From Streptomyces griseoluteus (GTDB lineage: Bacteria > Actinomycetota > Actinomycetes > Streptomycetales > Streptomycetaceae): a DNA stretch of 43,922 nucleotides. Positions 13,468-21,638 of the stretch are shown in pieces. The translations under genes and the position numbers were made by a program. Below the pieces are notes generated by a model, which was not told the DNA's origin, ran no database searches, and saw only the letters and a list, made by a program, of their open reading frames with translations. Positions within the stretch are counted from its first letter, which is position 1; each line of letters opens with the position of its first letter. The stretch lies in the NCBI GenBank assembly GCA_000717735.1, contig JOBE01000054.1, positions 1 through 43,922 on the forward strand. Reading direction: 5' to 3'.

Positions 13468-16296
13468 TCAGCCCACCGAGCTGTAGGCCACGACACCCCT
13501 GAGCAGTGCGTCCACCGCCTTGCGGGCGTTCTTGGAGACCGTGCTGTTCTCCTTGGGCGCCGCCGCGGCGATCTGGCCGAGGACGTCGATGACCTGCTTG
13601 CACCAGCGGACGAAGTCACCGGCGGGCATCTCGGCCTCGCGCAGCACCTCGTCGAGGCTCTTGTCGGAGGCCCACTGGTGGGCGGCCCAGGCGAAGCCGA
13701 GGTCGGGCTCGCGCTGGCCGACCCCCTCCGCCTGGTTGATCTTGAACTCCTCTTCGAGCGCGTCGAGGCGCCCCCAGATCCTGACCATCTCGCCGAGCGC
13801 CGTCTTGGCGTTGCCGGCGGGCAGCTTGGGCGCGACGGCGTCGTCGGACTGGCGCGCCTCGAACACCAACGCGGAGACGCACGCGGCCAGTTCGGCCGGG
13901 GTGAGCCCTTCCCAGACACCGTCCCGGAGGCATTCGCTGGCCAGCAGGTCGAGTTCGCCGTAGAGCCGGGCGAGCCGCTTGCCGTTCTCGGTGACCTCGC
14001 CGCCCCGGAGGTAGTCGAGTTCGGTGAGGAGCGCGACGATCCGGTCGAAGGTGCGGGCGATGGTGTTGGTGCGGCCCTCGATGCGCCGCTCCAGCTGCTG
14101 GGTGTCGCGCTGGAGGCGGTGGTAACGCTCGGCCCAGCGGGCGTGGTCCTCGCGCTCGTCGCAGCCGTGGCAGGGATGGGCGCGGAGCTCGGTGCGCAGC
14201 CGGGCGATCTCGCGGTCGTCGGCGGCGGCGGCGCGCTGCTTGTGGTGGCGCTCGGGGTTGATGTGTCCGGCCTTGCTGCGCAGCGCGGAGGCGAGGTCGC
14301 GGCGGGACTGGGGGGAGCGCGGGTTGAAGGACTTGGGGATCCGCATGCGCTCCAGGGCCTCGACGGGGACGGGGAAGTCGATGGAGGCGAGCCTCTTGAC
14401 CTGCCGTTCCGCGGTGAGGACGAGGGGGCGCGGCCCGTCGTGGTGCTCGAAGCCGCGGTGGCCGTTGGTGCGGCCGGCCGGGATGCCCGGGTCGAGGACG
14501 AGGGCGAGTCCGGCGAACTTGCCCGTCGGGACGTGGATGACGTCGCCCGGCTTGAGCTTCTCCAGGGACCCGGCGGCCTGCGCGCGCCGCTGGGCGGCGC
14601 CCTGCTTGGCCAGTTCCGTCTCGCGGTCCTTGAGGTCGCGGCGGAGCCGCGCGTACTCCTCGAAGTCACCGAGGTGGCAGGTCATGCCCTCGCGGTAGCC
14701 GTCGAGCCCTTCCTCGTTCTTCTGGACCTGCCGGGAGATGCCGACGACCGAGCGGTCGGCCTGGAACTGGGCGAAGGAGGTTTCGAGGAGCTCGCGGGAG
14801 CGGTGCCTGCCGAACTGGTCGACGAGGTTGACCGCCATGTTGTACGAGGGCTTGAAGCTGGAGCGCAGGGGGTACGTGCGCGTGCCGGCGAGTCCGGCGA
14901 GGTGCTCCGGGTCGAGGCCGCGCTGCCAGAGGACGACGGCGTGGCCTTCGACGTCGATGCCACGGCGTCCGGCCCGGCCGGTGAGCTGGGTGTACTCGCC
15001 GGGGGTGATGTCGGCGTGCTGCTCGCCGTTCCACTTGACGAGCTTTTCCAGGATGACGGTGCGCGCGGGCATGTTGATGCCGAGGGCGAGGGTCTCGGTG
15101 GCGAAGACGGCCTTCACGAGGCCTCGGACGAAGAGCTCCTCGACGACCTCCTTGAAGGTCGGGAGCATGCCGGCGTGGTGGGCGGCGATGCCCCGCTCCA
15201 GGGCTTCGAGCCACTCGTAGTAGCCGAGGACGTGGAGGTCCTCGGTGGGGATGGAGGCGGTGCGCGCCTCGACGATCTCGCGGACGCGCAGGCGTCCCTC
15301 GTCGTTGTTGAGCCGGAGTCCGGCGTACAGGCACTGCTGTACGGCGGCCTCGCAGGCGGCCCTGCTGAAGATGAAGGTGATGGCGGGCAGGAGGCCTTCG
15401 GCGTCGAGGCGTTCGATGACCTCGGGGCGTCCGGGGGTCCAGATGCGGGAGCGCTGGCGGCGCTCGCGCTCGCGGTCCGCCTCGCGGATCATCTTGCCGC
15501 GCCGCCGGTCCCGCGGGTTGTACGTGCGGGTGTTCTCGGTGCGGGCCAGGCGGAGGAGGTCCGGGTTGACCTCGCGCCGGGAGGCGCCGCGGCCGCCGTG
15601 GTCGGTCTCCTCCTCGAAGAGGTCGTACATCCGGCGTCCGGCGAGGACGTGCTGCCAGAGGGGGACGGGCCGGCTCTCGGAGACGATGACCTCGGTGTCG
15701 CCGCGGACGGTGTCGAGCCAGTCGCCGAACTCCTCGGCATTGGACACGGTCGCGGAGAGCGAGACGAGGGTGACGGACTCGGGGAGGTGGATGATCACTT
15801 CCTCCCAGACGGCCCCGCGGAAGCGGTCGGAGAGGTAGTGGACCTCGTCCATGACCACGTACCCGAGGCCGGAGAGGGCCTGGGATCCCGCGTACAGCAT
15901 GTTGCGGAGGACTTCGGTGGTCATGACCACGATCGGCGCATCGCCGTTGACGCTGTTGTCGCCGGTGAGCAGGCCGACCTTGTCGGGCCCGTACCGCTTC
16001 ACGAGGTCGGCGTACTTCTGGTTCGACAGCGCCTTGATGGGTGTCGTGTAGAAGCACTTGCGGCCCTGGGTGAGGGCGAGGTGGACGGCGAACTCGCCGA
16101 CGATGGTCTTGCCGGAGCCCGTGGGCGCGGCGACGAGCACCCCCTTGCCTGCTTCGAGGGCCTTGCACGCCTCGATCTGGAAGGGGTCCAGATCGAAGTC
16201 GTACATCTCGCGGAAGGGGGCCAGCGCGGTGGCCCGCTCGGCGTTGCGGGCGAGGGCGGCCGCGTACGCCTCGGCTGGTGTGAGGTCCTCTGTCAT
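13468..16296 (-). CDS. helY: Ski2/Mtr4-like DEVH-box helicase (HelY type)
   Basis: A 942-residue superfamily 2 helicase: Walker A APTGSGKT (57-64), DEVH box in VVMDEVHYLSDRFRGAVWEE, SAT motif LSATVSN, and helicase motif VI in QLTGRAGRRGID. The long C-terminal part contains HPCHGCDEREDH and a DSHCT-type end. In eukaryotes such helicases feed RNA to the exosome; the actinobacterial HelY proteins are thought to act on RNA or DNA. The ATG at 16296 was chosen at MTEDLTPAEAY; upstream residues are Arg/Pro-rich noise. It is a single transcription unit with its own terminator. Confidence 0.92.
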   Translation of the reverse strand: MTEDLTPAEAYAAALARNAERATALAPFREMYDFDLDPFQIEACKALEAGKGVLVAAPTGSGKTIVGEFAVHLALTQGRKCFYTTPIKALSNQKYADLVKRYGPDKVGLLTGDNSVNGDAPIVVMTTEVLRNMLYAGSQALSGLGYVVMDEVHYLSDRFRGAVWEEVIIHLPESVTLVSLSATVSNAEEFGDWLDTVRGDTEVIVSESRPVPLWQHVLAGRRMYDLFEEETDHGGRGASRREVNPDLLRLARTENTRTYNPRDRRRGKMIREADRERERRQRSRIWTPGRPEVIERLDAEGLLPAITFIFSRAACEAAVQQCLYAGLRLNNDEGRLRVREIVEARTASIPTEDLHVLGYYEWLEALERGIAAHHAGMLPTFKEVVEELFVRGLVKAVFATETLALGINMPARTVILEKLVKWNGEQHADITPGEYTQLTGRAGRRGIDVEGHAVVLWQRGLDPEHLAGLAGTRTYPLRSSFKPSYNMAVNLVDQFGRHRSRELLETSFAQFQADRSVVGISRQVQKNEEGLDGYREGMTCHLGDFEEYARLRRDLKDRETELAKQGAAQRRAQAAGSLEKLKPGDVIHVPTGKFAGLALVLDPGIPAGRTNGHRGFEHHDGPRPLVLTAERQVKRLASIDFPVPVEALERMRIPKSFNPRSPQSRRDLASALRSKAGHINPERHHKQRAAAADDREIARLRTELRAHPCHGCDEREDHARWAERYHRLQRDTQQLERRIEGRTNTIARTFDRIVALLTELDYLRGGEVTENGKRLARLYGELDLLASECLRDGVWEGLTPAELAACVSALVFEARQSDDAVAPKLPAGNAKTALGEMVRIWGRLDALEEEFKINQAEGVGQREPDLGFAWAAHQWASDKSLDEVLREAEMPAGDFVRWCKQVIDVLGQIAAAAPKENSTVSKNARKAVDALLRGVVAYSSVG

Positions 16297-16306
16297 CTTG
16301 TTCTCG

Positions 16307-16329
16307 AGCCTACCCGCCACCTGTGACAG
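16307..16329 (-). promoter_or_regulatory. Candidate promoter of the helicase gene, RecA-NDp-like
   Basis: On the minus strand CTGTCACAG, eight bases, then TAGGCT, 11 bp before the ATG. The layout resembles the PafBC-dependent RecA-NDp promoter of mycobacteria (TTGTCRGTG-N8-TANNNT), but several positions differ. The short leader leaves little room for a ribosome binding site. Confidence 0.3.
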
Positions 16330-16340
16330 TGACGCGATCT

Positions 16341-17375
16341 TTATCGAGGGGATGTGCCGGGGCCCGGTTCGGGCGCGAGGACGCGGAGTGCTCCGGGGAC
16401 GCATTCCACGGTGAGGGGCAGTGGGCCGAGGGGCTCGCCGTCGGCGTAGCCGGTGGTGTCGGGGGCGTCGACGGTGAGGGAGCGGACCCGGTACGTGGTG
16501 ACCTTGGGGTGGCTGAGGTGGGTGCCCTTGTAGACGCGGGGGAAGACCTTGAGCAGGGTGCGCCGGTCGCAGTCGCCGACGACGGTGACGTCGAGGAGTC
16601 CGTCGTCGGTGCGGGCGTCGGCGCAGATGCGCATGCCGCCGCCGTAGGAGCTGCCGTTGCCGACGGCGACGAGGGTGGCGTCGGTCTCCAGGACGCGTCC
16701 GTCGTCGAAGGCGAGGCGGTAGGGGACGGGCCGGAAGCCGGCGAGCTCGGCGAGGATCGCGAGGTCGTACTTGAAGCGTCCGGCGGGGACGCGCATGCGG
16801 TTGCCCCGGTCGTTGACGCGGGAGTCGAAGCCGGAGGCGAGGACGGTGCCGTACCAGCGGGTGGTGGCGCCGGCGACGGCCCCCGCGGCGCCGGCGACGG
16901 CCCCCGCGGCGCCGGTGATGGCACCCGCGGTGCCGGGGACGGCCCCCGTGGCGCCGGTGATGGCACCCGTGCTGCCGCCGCCGATCCGCCCGAGGTCGAT
17001 GCCCCGGCCGCCGCCTGCGCCGAGGATCTCGGCGGTGACGCGGGCCGCGCCGCCGGGGTCGCGGACGGGCAGGCCGAGGGTGCGGGCGAAGTCGTTGCCG
17101 GTGCCGGCGGCGATGATCCCGAGGGGGGTGGGGGTGCCGGCGACGGCCTGGAGCGCGAGGGAGATCATGCCGTCGCCGCCGACGGCGACGAGGGCGCCGG
17201 TGCCCGCGGCGACGGCCTCGCGGGCGCGCCGCAGCGCGTCGGCGGCGTCGTGTCCGAGGACCGTGCGGACGGCGAAGCCCGCGTCCCTGAGGGCGCGGGC
17301 TGCGGGCCGGGCGGCGCGGGCGCCGCGACCGCGGCCCGCGGTGGGGTTGACGAAGAGGGTGATGTCGCTGGTCAT
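16341..17375 (-). CDS. Diacylglycerol/sphingosine kinase-like lipid kinase
   Basis: A 344-residue protein of the DagK/YegS/LCB5 family: VNPTAGRGRG (9-18), nucleotide-binding GGDGM (66-70, where most relatives have GGDGT) and GTGNDFAR (91-98), then a C-terminal beta domain with WYGTVLASGFDSRVNDRGNR and GMRICADARTDDGLLDVTVV. It probably phosphorylates diacylglycerol or a related lipid at the membrane. Residues 136-170 are five 7-residue Gly/Ala repeats inserted before the C-terminal domain, encoded by 21-bp DNA repeats. The ATG at 17375 directly follows a hairpin that contains the only likely ribosome binding site. Confidence 0.9.
   Translation of the reverse strand: MTSDITLFVNPTAGRGRGARAARPAARALRDAGFAVRTVLGHDAADALRRAREAVAAGTGALVAVGGDGMISLALQAVAGTPTPLGIIAAGTGNDFARTLGLPVRDPGGAARVTAEILGAGGGRGIDLGRIGGGSTGAITGATGAVPGTAGAITGAAGAVAGAAGAVAGATTRWYGTVLASGFDSRVNDRGNRMRVPAGRFKYDLAILAELAGFRPVPYRLAFDDGRVLETDATLVAVGNGSSYGGGMRICADARTDDGLLDVTVVGDCDRRTLLKVFPRVYKGTHLSHPKVTTYRVRSLTVDAPDTTGYADGEPLGPLPLTVECVPGALRVLAPEPGPGTSPR
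16864..16972. repeat. 21-bp tandem repeat inside the lipid kinase gene
   Basis: About five copies of a 21-bp unit of the type GCGCCGGCGACGGCCCCCGCG, with variant positions. It encodes 7-residue units such as TGAITGA, AGAITGA and AGAVAGA at residues 136-170. The length is a multiple of three, so the frame is kept. Confidence 0.85.
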
Positions 17376-17378
17376 TGG

Positions 17379-17409
17379 GGGTCCCCCCGGACGGAGTCTG
17401 GGGGGACCC
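17379..17409. terminator. Hairpin between tatC and the lipid kinase start
   Basis: GGGTCCCCCC (17379-17388) and GGGGGGACCC (17400-17409) form a perfect 10-bp stem with an 11-nt loop. It lies 7 bp beyond the tatC stop and ends 3 bp before the ATG of the kinase gene. It may terminate tatC transcripts, and in read-through RNA it hides the G-rich ribosome binding site of the kinase. Confidence 0.7.
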
Positions 17410-17416
17410 TACAAGA

Positions 17417-18364
17417 TCAGGTGATGTCGTCGTAACCGTTGACCCGGTGGGCGACGGTTCCGCCGGTCTCTCCGGTGGCCTGCTCGGGCAGGGCGCGGGA
17501 GGCGGCGACCGTCTCGACGGAGCCGACGGCCTCGGGGGTGAGGTCGAGCGCGGAGGCCTCGTCGTCGTCGAGTTCGGCGTCGGGGTTGTTGCGCTTGCGT
17601 CGCCGGTCGTTGAGGAGCGAGAAGCCGACGGCCCCGAAGTACAGGACGGTGATGGGTCCGGCGAGGGCGACCATGCCGACGGGGTCGGTCGTCGGCGTGA
17701 TGATGGCGCCGAAGACGAAGACGCCCATGATCACCCCGCGCCACCAGCCGGCCATCCGGCGGCCGGTGAGGACCCCGGTGAGGTTGAGCATCACCAGGAC
17801 GAGCGGCAGCTCGAAGGCGAGGCCGAAGACGAGCACCATGCGCAGGGTGAAGTCGAGGACGTCGCCGAGCGAGAGGATGTTCGCGGAGCCGGTGGGCGTG
17901 AGGCTGATGAGCACCTTCACGCTGATGGGGAGGATGAGGTACGCGAGGTAGGCGCCGGCGGTGAAGAGCGGCACGGCCGCACCGACGAAGGCGTACGTGT
18001 ACTTCTTCTCGCTCTTGTGCAGTCCGGGCGCGACGAAGGCCCACAGCTGGTAGAGCCAGACGGGGCTCGCGACGACGAGGCCGGCCGTCAGGGACAGCTG
18101 GATCGTCGTGCTGAACGGAGCCATCAGCGTGTTGAAGGAGACGATCGCGCAGTTTCCGCCGTCACTGGTGACGCCCGGTGCGCAGGTGGGCACCGATTGG
18201 GTCAGGAACTGCATCAGCTCCTCGCTGTACACGAGGGCCACGATCGTCACCGCGGCGACGGCGAGGAGACCTTTCGCCAGTCGGTTGCGGAGTTCACGCA
18301 GGTGCTCCACGAGGGGCATCCGACCCTCGGGATCCTTCTCCTGCTTGCGGGCAGACTTGGGCAA
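17417..18364 (-). CDS. tatC: Twin-arginine translocase subunit TatC
   Basis: A 315-residue TatC: the N-terminal cytoplasmic MPLVEHLRELRNRL segment that binds twin-arginine signals, then six membrane spans including FSTTIQLSLTAGLVVASPVWLYQLWAF and the FELPLVLVMLNL region. A C-terminal cytoplasmic tail of about 60 residues is rich in Asp/Glu. It forms the receptor core of the Tat exporter for folded proteins. tatA lies 60 bp upstream on the same strand and is likely co-transcribed. No tatB-like gene is adjacent. Confidence 0.97.
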   Translation of the reverse strand: MPKSARKQEKDPEGRMPLVEHLRELRNRLAKGLLAVAAVTIVALVYSEELMQFLTQSVPTCAPGVTSDGGNCAIVSFNTLMAPFSTTIQLSLTAGLVVASPVWLYQLWAFVAPGLHKSEKKYTYAFVGAAVPLFTAGAYLAYLILPISVKVLISLTPTGSANILSLGDVLDFTLRMVLVFGLAFELPLVLVMLNLTGVLTGRRMAGWWRGVIMGVFVFGAIITPTTDPVGMVALAGPITVLYFGAVGFSLLNDRRRKRNNPDAELDDDEASALDLTPEAVGSVETVAASRALPEQATGETGGTVAHRVNGYDDIT

Positions 18365-18424
18365 CCCACGTCCTCATCTCGTGCGGCAGGCCGCCGCCCG
18401 GTGCGGCGGCCGCGGCGGACCGGG

Positions 18425-18727
18425 TCAGCGCTTGGTGGTGTCCGAGGGCTCGGTCACGGGACGCGAGCTGGTCACGTCTCCGGGAGCGGCCTGGATGGTG
18501 CGCGGGGCGGGCTGGTCCTGGGCGGTGGCTCCCGTGCCGGTTCCGGCCTGCGGAGGGTCGGCGGGGGCGGTCTGCTGGTCGTCCGACTTCATCGCCTTGG
18601 CCTCGCTCTTGAGGATGCGGGCCGACTTGCCGAGCGAGCGCGCCATGTCCGGAAGCTTCTTGGCGCCGAACAGCAGGATGATGACGACGAGAATGAGAAT
18701 GATCTCGGTGGGGCCGAGCCTACCCAT
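18425..18727 (-). CDS. tatA: Sec-independent translocase subunit TatA
   Basis: A 100-residue TatA: a single N-terminal membrane helix (EIILILVVIILLFGAKKLP), the FGAKKLP hinge, an amphipathic helix (DMARSLGKSARILKSEAKAMK) and a disordered Pro/Thr/Gln-rich tail. It forms the size-adjustable pore of the Tat pathway with TatC, encoded next. AAGAAGG precedes the ATG at 18727. Confidence 0.96.
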   Translation of the reverse strand: MGRLGPTEIILILVVIILLFGAKKLPDMARSLGKSARILKSEAKAMKSDDQQTAPADPPQAGTGTGATAQDQPAPRTIQAAPGDVTSSRPVTEPSDTTKR

Positions 18728-18912
18728 AGCTGTATACCTTCTTCACCGAGGCGACATGGAGTGCGTGCCCGGCGGGTCGGACAGACGTCCGGCCACCGCG
18801 CTGTCTGCGATCGTAACCCGCAGGAGTAAACGCAGGGCAATGCCTGTGCATACTCCCGATTGCGTCCCGCGTGAGCGGCCAGGGGCCGTTTCACGCAGCG
18901 TACGGCACGGAC

Positions 18913-19110
18913 TCAGCGCAGGGTCTCGCCTGTTCGGGCCAGACCGACGGCGGCCGTCTCCAGCTCTTCGGCGGCCTGGGTGATCCGCTCTGTGGTGCGG
19001 GCCACTTGACGACCGAGGCGCTGGACCTCCAGGAAGACCTTGACGGCGAGGACGCCGAGGACGGCGATGCCGAGGAAGCCGAGGGCGATGGCGAGCATGG
19101 GCCAGAACAT
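18913..19110 (-). CDS. Small single-span membrane protein
   Basis: A 65-residue protein: one N-terminal membrane helix (MLAIALGFLGIAVLGVLAVKVF), then an amphipathic, probably coiled-coil helix (EVQRLGRQVARTTERITQAAEELETAAVGLARTGE). I do not recognise a named family. It resembles DUF948-like anchored coiled-coil proteins. The gene lies just upstream of tatA on the same strand, so a membrane-associated role is plausible. The purine-rich stretch before the ATG is close to the start. Confidence 0.7.
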   Translation of the reverse strand: MFWPMLAIALGFLGIAVLGVLAVKVFLEVQRLGRQVARTTERITQAAEELETAAVGLARTGETLR

Positions 19111-19156
19111 GTCCTGAGCCTAGACGTTGGGCGGCGGACAGCCGGACGGGGCGGGG

Positions 19157-19240
19157 CCGGCCGGGCACCACAGGCCGGGACTCCACAGGCCGGGATTCCA
19201 CAGGCCGGGACCCGCCGGCCGGGACTCCGCAGGCCGGGCG
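19157..19240. repeat. 15-bp tandem repeat, about five copies
   Basis: Units of the type CAGGCCGGGACTCCA at 19171-19185, 19186-19200, 19201-19215 and 19216-19230, with degenerate copies at both ends. They fill most of the gap between the zinc-ribbon gene (which ends at 19249) and the 65-residue membrane-protein gene. No gene is assigned here. Confidence 0.85.
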
Positions 19241-19248
19241 GTGGGCGC

Positions 19249-19512
19249 TCAGGCGGTGGTGTGGAGGCGCAGGGTCCGTACGCCGCCGCCGGTGAGCAGT
19301 TCGACGATGCGCTCGCCCGCGGGTTTGCGGACGGAACTGCCGCACTCGGGGCAGGTGAAGGAGTAGAAGGTGGTGCGGCGGCTCGCTCCGATGGCGAGGC
19401 GCAGGGCGCTCGCGGAGAGTTCGAAACGGGAGCGGCAGTCGGGGCAGGCGGCCTTGAAGAGGACCGGAGCCAGAGGCGCCGTAAAACCGTACATCAAGGA
19501 CATTTCCCTCAT
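19249..19512 (-). CDS. Small zinc-ribbon protein
   Basis: An 87-residue protein with two CxxC knuckles, C23-x2-C26 (ACPDCRSRFEL) and C54-x2-C57 (FTCPECGSSVRKP), forming a probable zinc ribbon. The tail ERIVELLTGGGVRTLRLH may contact nucleic acid or protein. The function is unknown. It lies downstream of pafB-pafC on the same strand, 57 bp from the pafC stop, and may be in the same transcript. The ATG at 19512 follows GGGAG with a 7-bp spacer; in-frame ATGs at residues 4 and 7 are alternatives. Confidence 0.75.
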   Translation of the reverse strand: MREMSLMYGFTAPLAPVLFKAACPDCRSRFELSASALRLAIGASRRTTFYSFTCPECGSSVRKPAGERIVELLTGGGVRTLRLHTTA

Positions 19513-19569
19513 CTCTCGACTCCCGCCTCCGCGGCTACGTCCGTCACAGCGTCCCCCGCGCCGAGAACG

Positions 19570-20523
19570 TCACTCGCCGCCGTACGCGGCGAGTGCGGCG
19601 GCGGCCGCCGCCCTGGCGTTGTCGGCGAGCTCCTGCGGCACGACGATCCGTCCGTCGCTGCCGAGCCGCAGCGCCAGCCGTCGCAGCGAGGCCGGGTCCG
19701 GCGTCCGCAGGCTGATCCGCAGTCCCCCGTCGGGCAGCTCGTCGGCCCGGTCGTGCGGGTAGTACTCGGCGACCCAGCGCCCGCCGGGGCCGACCTCGAC
19801 CACGACCTCCGGGTCGTCGGCGGAGGGCTGGACCAGCCCCTCGGAGAGGTCGCGCAGCTCCAGCTCGGGCGGCGCCGCCTGCTCGTCGAGGATGCGGATC
19901 TCGGCCACGCGGTCGAGCCGGAAGGTGCGGCGCGCTTCGGAGAGCCGGCACCACGCCTCCATGTAGGTGTGGCCGACGGCGAACAGCCGGATCGGGTCGA
20001 CCTCGCGCTCGGTGAGCTCGTCGCGCGCCGGCGAGTAGTACCGCACCCACAGGCGGCGGCGCTCCGAGATCGCCCGGTCGACCTCGGCGAAGACCCCGCC
20101 CTCGGACTCGAAGGTCACCGAGAGCCGGGAGCTGGCGCCGGCGGCCTCGCCGGCCGCGGCCTCCAGCTTGGCGGTGGCGCGCAGCAGCGCCTCCCGGTCG
20201 CTCTCCCGGAGCCCCGGCAGGGTGGCGACGGCTCGGGCGGCGACCAGGAGGGCCGTCGCCTCGTCGGCGGCGAGCCGCAGCGGCTCGGCGACGTCGTCCG
20301 GGTTGTGCCACCAGATCCGGTCGCCGTCGGTGTCGATGTCGAGGAGGTCGCCGCCGCGGAAGCTGGTCCCGCACATGGGCAGCACGTCGAGGTCCGAGAT
20401 CAGCTCGTCCTCGGTGATCCCGAAGGCACGCGCGACATCGGCGACGTGGGCGCCGGGGCGCTCCCGGAGATAGGTGACGAGCGAGAGCATCCGCCTCGTC
20501 TGGTCGATCGCGTTGGCAGCCAT
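19570..20523 (-). CDS. pafC: WYL-domain regulator PafC
   Basis: A 317-residue protein: an N-terminal winged helix (DQTRRMLSLVTYLRERPGAHVADVARAFGITEDELISDLDVL, roughly residues 7-49), a WYL domain (RRRLWVRYYSPARDELTEREVDPIRLFAVGHTYMEAWCRLSE...FRLDRV) and a C-terminal WCX extension. With PafB it forms the activator PafBC, which in mycobacteria switches on DNA-damage genes independently of LexA; the WYL domain is thought to sense a nucleic-acid signal. It starts 16 bp after the pafB stop, so the pair is coupled. Confidence 0.95.
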   Translation of the reverse strand: MAANAIDQTRRMLSLVTYLRERPGAHVADVARAFGITEDELISDLDVLPMCGTSFRGGDLLDIDTDGDRIWWHNPDDVAEPLRLAADEATALLVAARAVATLPGLRESDREALLRATAKLEAAAGEAAGASSRLSVTFESEGGVFAEVDRAISERRRLWVRYYSPARDELTEREVDPIRLFAVGHTYMEAWCRLSEARRTFRLDRVAEIRILDEQAAPPELELRDLSEGLVQPSADDPEVVVEVGPGGRWVAEYYPHDRADELPDGGLRISLRTPDPASLRRLALRLGSDGRIVVPQELADNARAAAAAALAAYGGE

Positions 20524-20539
20524 GCGGTTCGTCTCCCCC

Positions 20540-21496
20540 TCAGCCCTTGGCCACGGCGCGCAGCCGGTCCACCACGTCGGCCCGCAGATCGGCCGGTTCC
20601 AGTACGACGACATCGGGACCGAACTCGACGAGCCAGGCGTCGAGCCCGTGGCCGTACGGGATCTCCAGCTCGTCCCAGCCGTCGGTGCCCTCGCACACGG
20701 ACTGGGCGCGGGCCCGCAGCGGGTAGCCGCAGCCGGTGCGCAGCCGGATCCGGGCCGAGCGGGTGGCGGTCTCCCCCGCCCAGCTCTCCACGGTCTCGCG
20801 GACGGTGACGACGTCGGGCACCGGCGCGGTGAAGGCGCCGGCCCGGGAGCGGACCTTGCCGGTGATCCGGGAGAGCCGGAAGACGCGCTCGGCGCCCCGC
20901 TCGCGGTCCCAGCCGGCCAGGTACCAGTGGCCGCGCCAGCATTCGAGGGTCCAGGGCTCGACCTGGCGGGTCTCGGGGCGGGCGGCGTTGGCCTTGCGGT
21001 AGTCGAAGGCGACGGTCCGGCGGTCGCGGCAGGCCAGCATGAGCGGCTCGAAGGCGGCCTCGTGGACCGGGATGCGCGGTTCGAGGGCGCTGGGCTGGAT
21101 GTCGTACGAGCCCTCCGCCTCCGGCATGCCGGCGGCGCGTAGCTTCTGGAGGGCCCCGCTGGCGGCCCCGGCGAGGCGGGCCTGCTGCCAGACCTTCGCG
21201 GCGAGGCCGAGCGCGGCGGCCTCCTCGGCGTCGAGGGTGATGGGCGGCAGCCGGTTGGAGTCGCGGCGGGCGAGGTAGCCTGTCTCGCCCTCCAGGTTCT
21301 CGACGGTCTCGATGACGAGGCCGAGCTCGCGCAGGTCGTCCTTGTCGCGCTCGAACATGCGGTTGAAGGCCTCGTCGCCGCTCGCTTCGAGGTAGGCCTC
21401 GATGGAGCCGCGGAGCTCACGCTTGCTCAGCGGTCGGCGGGTCCCGAGCAGGCACAGCGCGAGATTCATCAGCCGCTCGGACTTGGCAATCGCCAT
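20540..21496 (-). CDS. pafB: WYL-domain regulator PafB
   Basis: A 318-residue partner of PafC with the same architecture: a winged helix (SERLMNLALCLLGTRRPLSKRELR...), a WYL domain with VAFDYRKANAARPETRQVEPWTLECWRGHWYLAGWDRERGAERVFRLSRI, and a WCX tail. The ATG at 21496 gives the family N-terminus MAIAKSERLM; upstream residues are not conserved-looking. A 12-bp palindrome TCGGACGTCCGA (21531-21542) lies 35 bp upstream and could be a regulatory site. In Mycobacterium pafBC follows pafA; here two FKBP genes intervene. Confidence 0.95.
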   Translation of the reverse strand: MAIAKSERLMNLALCLLGTRRPLSKRELRGSIEAYLEASGDEAFNRMFERDKDDLRELGLVIETVENLEGETGYLARRDSNRLPPITLDAEEAAALGLAAKVWQQARLAGAASGALQKLRAAGMPEAEGSYDIQPSALEPRIPVHEAAFEPLMLACRDRRTVAFDYRKANAARPETRQVEPWTLECWRGHWYLAGWDRERGAERVFRLSRITGKVRSRAGAFTAPVPDVVTVRETVESWAGETATRSARIRLRTGCGYPLRARAQSVCEGTDGWDELEIPYGHGLDAWLVEFGPDVVVLEPADLRADVVDRLRAVAKG

Positions 21497-21572
21497 CGAA
21501 GCCCTGCACCTCTTCAGCCGTATCGACTTCTCGGACGTCCGACCGTACCGCCCCGGGGTGTCGGGGCCAAAG

Positions 21573-21608
21573 CCGAGGGCCCCCGCCACGGATGGCGGGG
21601 GCCCTCGG
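21573..21608 (-). terminator. Terminator after the FKBP gene, before pafB
   Basis: CCGAGGGCCCCCGCCA and TGGCGGGGGCCCTCGG form a perfect 16-bp stem with a CGGA loop, 30 bp after the FKBP stop. It separates pafBC from the FKBP genes. Confidence 0.9.
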
Positions 21609-21638
21609 AGCGACCGGAACCGGTCACGGGGTGCGCGG

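Noticed and set aside
13399..16326. 975-codon open frame on the plus strand opposite the helicase
   Set aside because: Shadow of the helicase: no motifs, composition typical of antisense frames in high-GC DNA.
19157..19240. CRISPR-like array
   Set aside because: Units are contiguous 15-bp repeats with no spacers and no cas genes nearby.
18743..19345. 200-codon frame on the minus strand across the 15-bp repeats
   Set aside because: Overlaps two supported small genes, has Arg/Pro-rich noise composition, and its repeats follow the DNA repeat in every frame.
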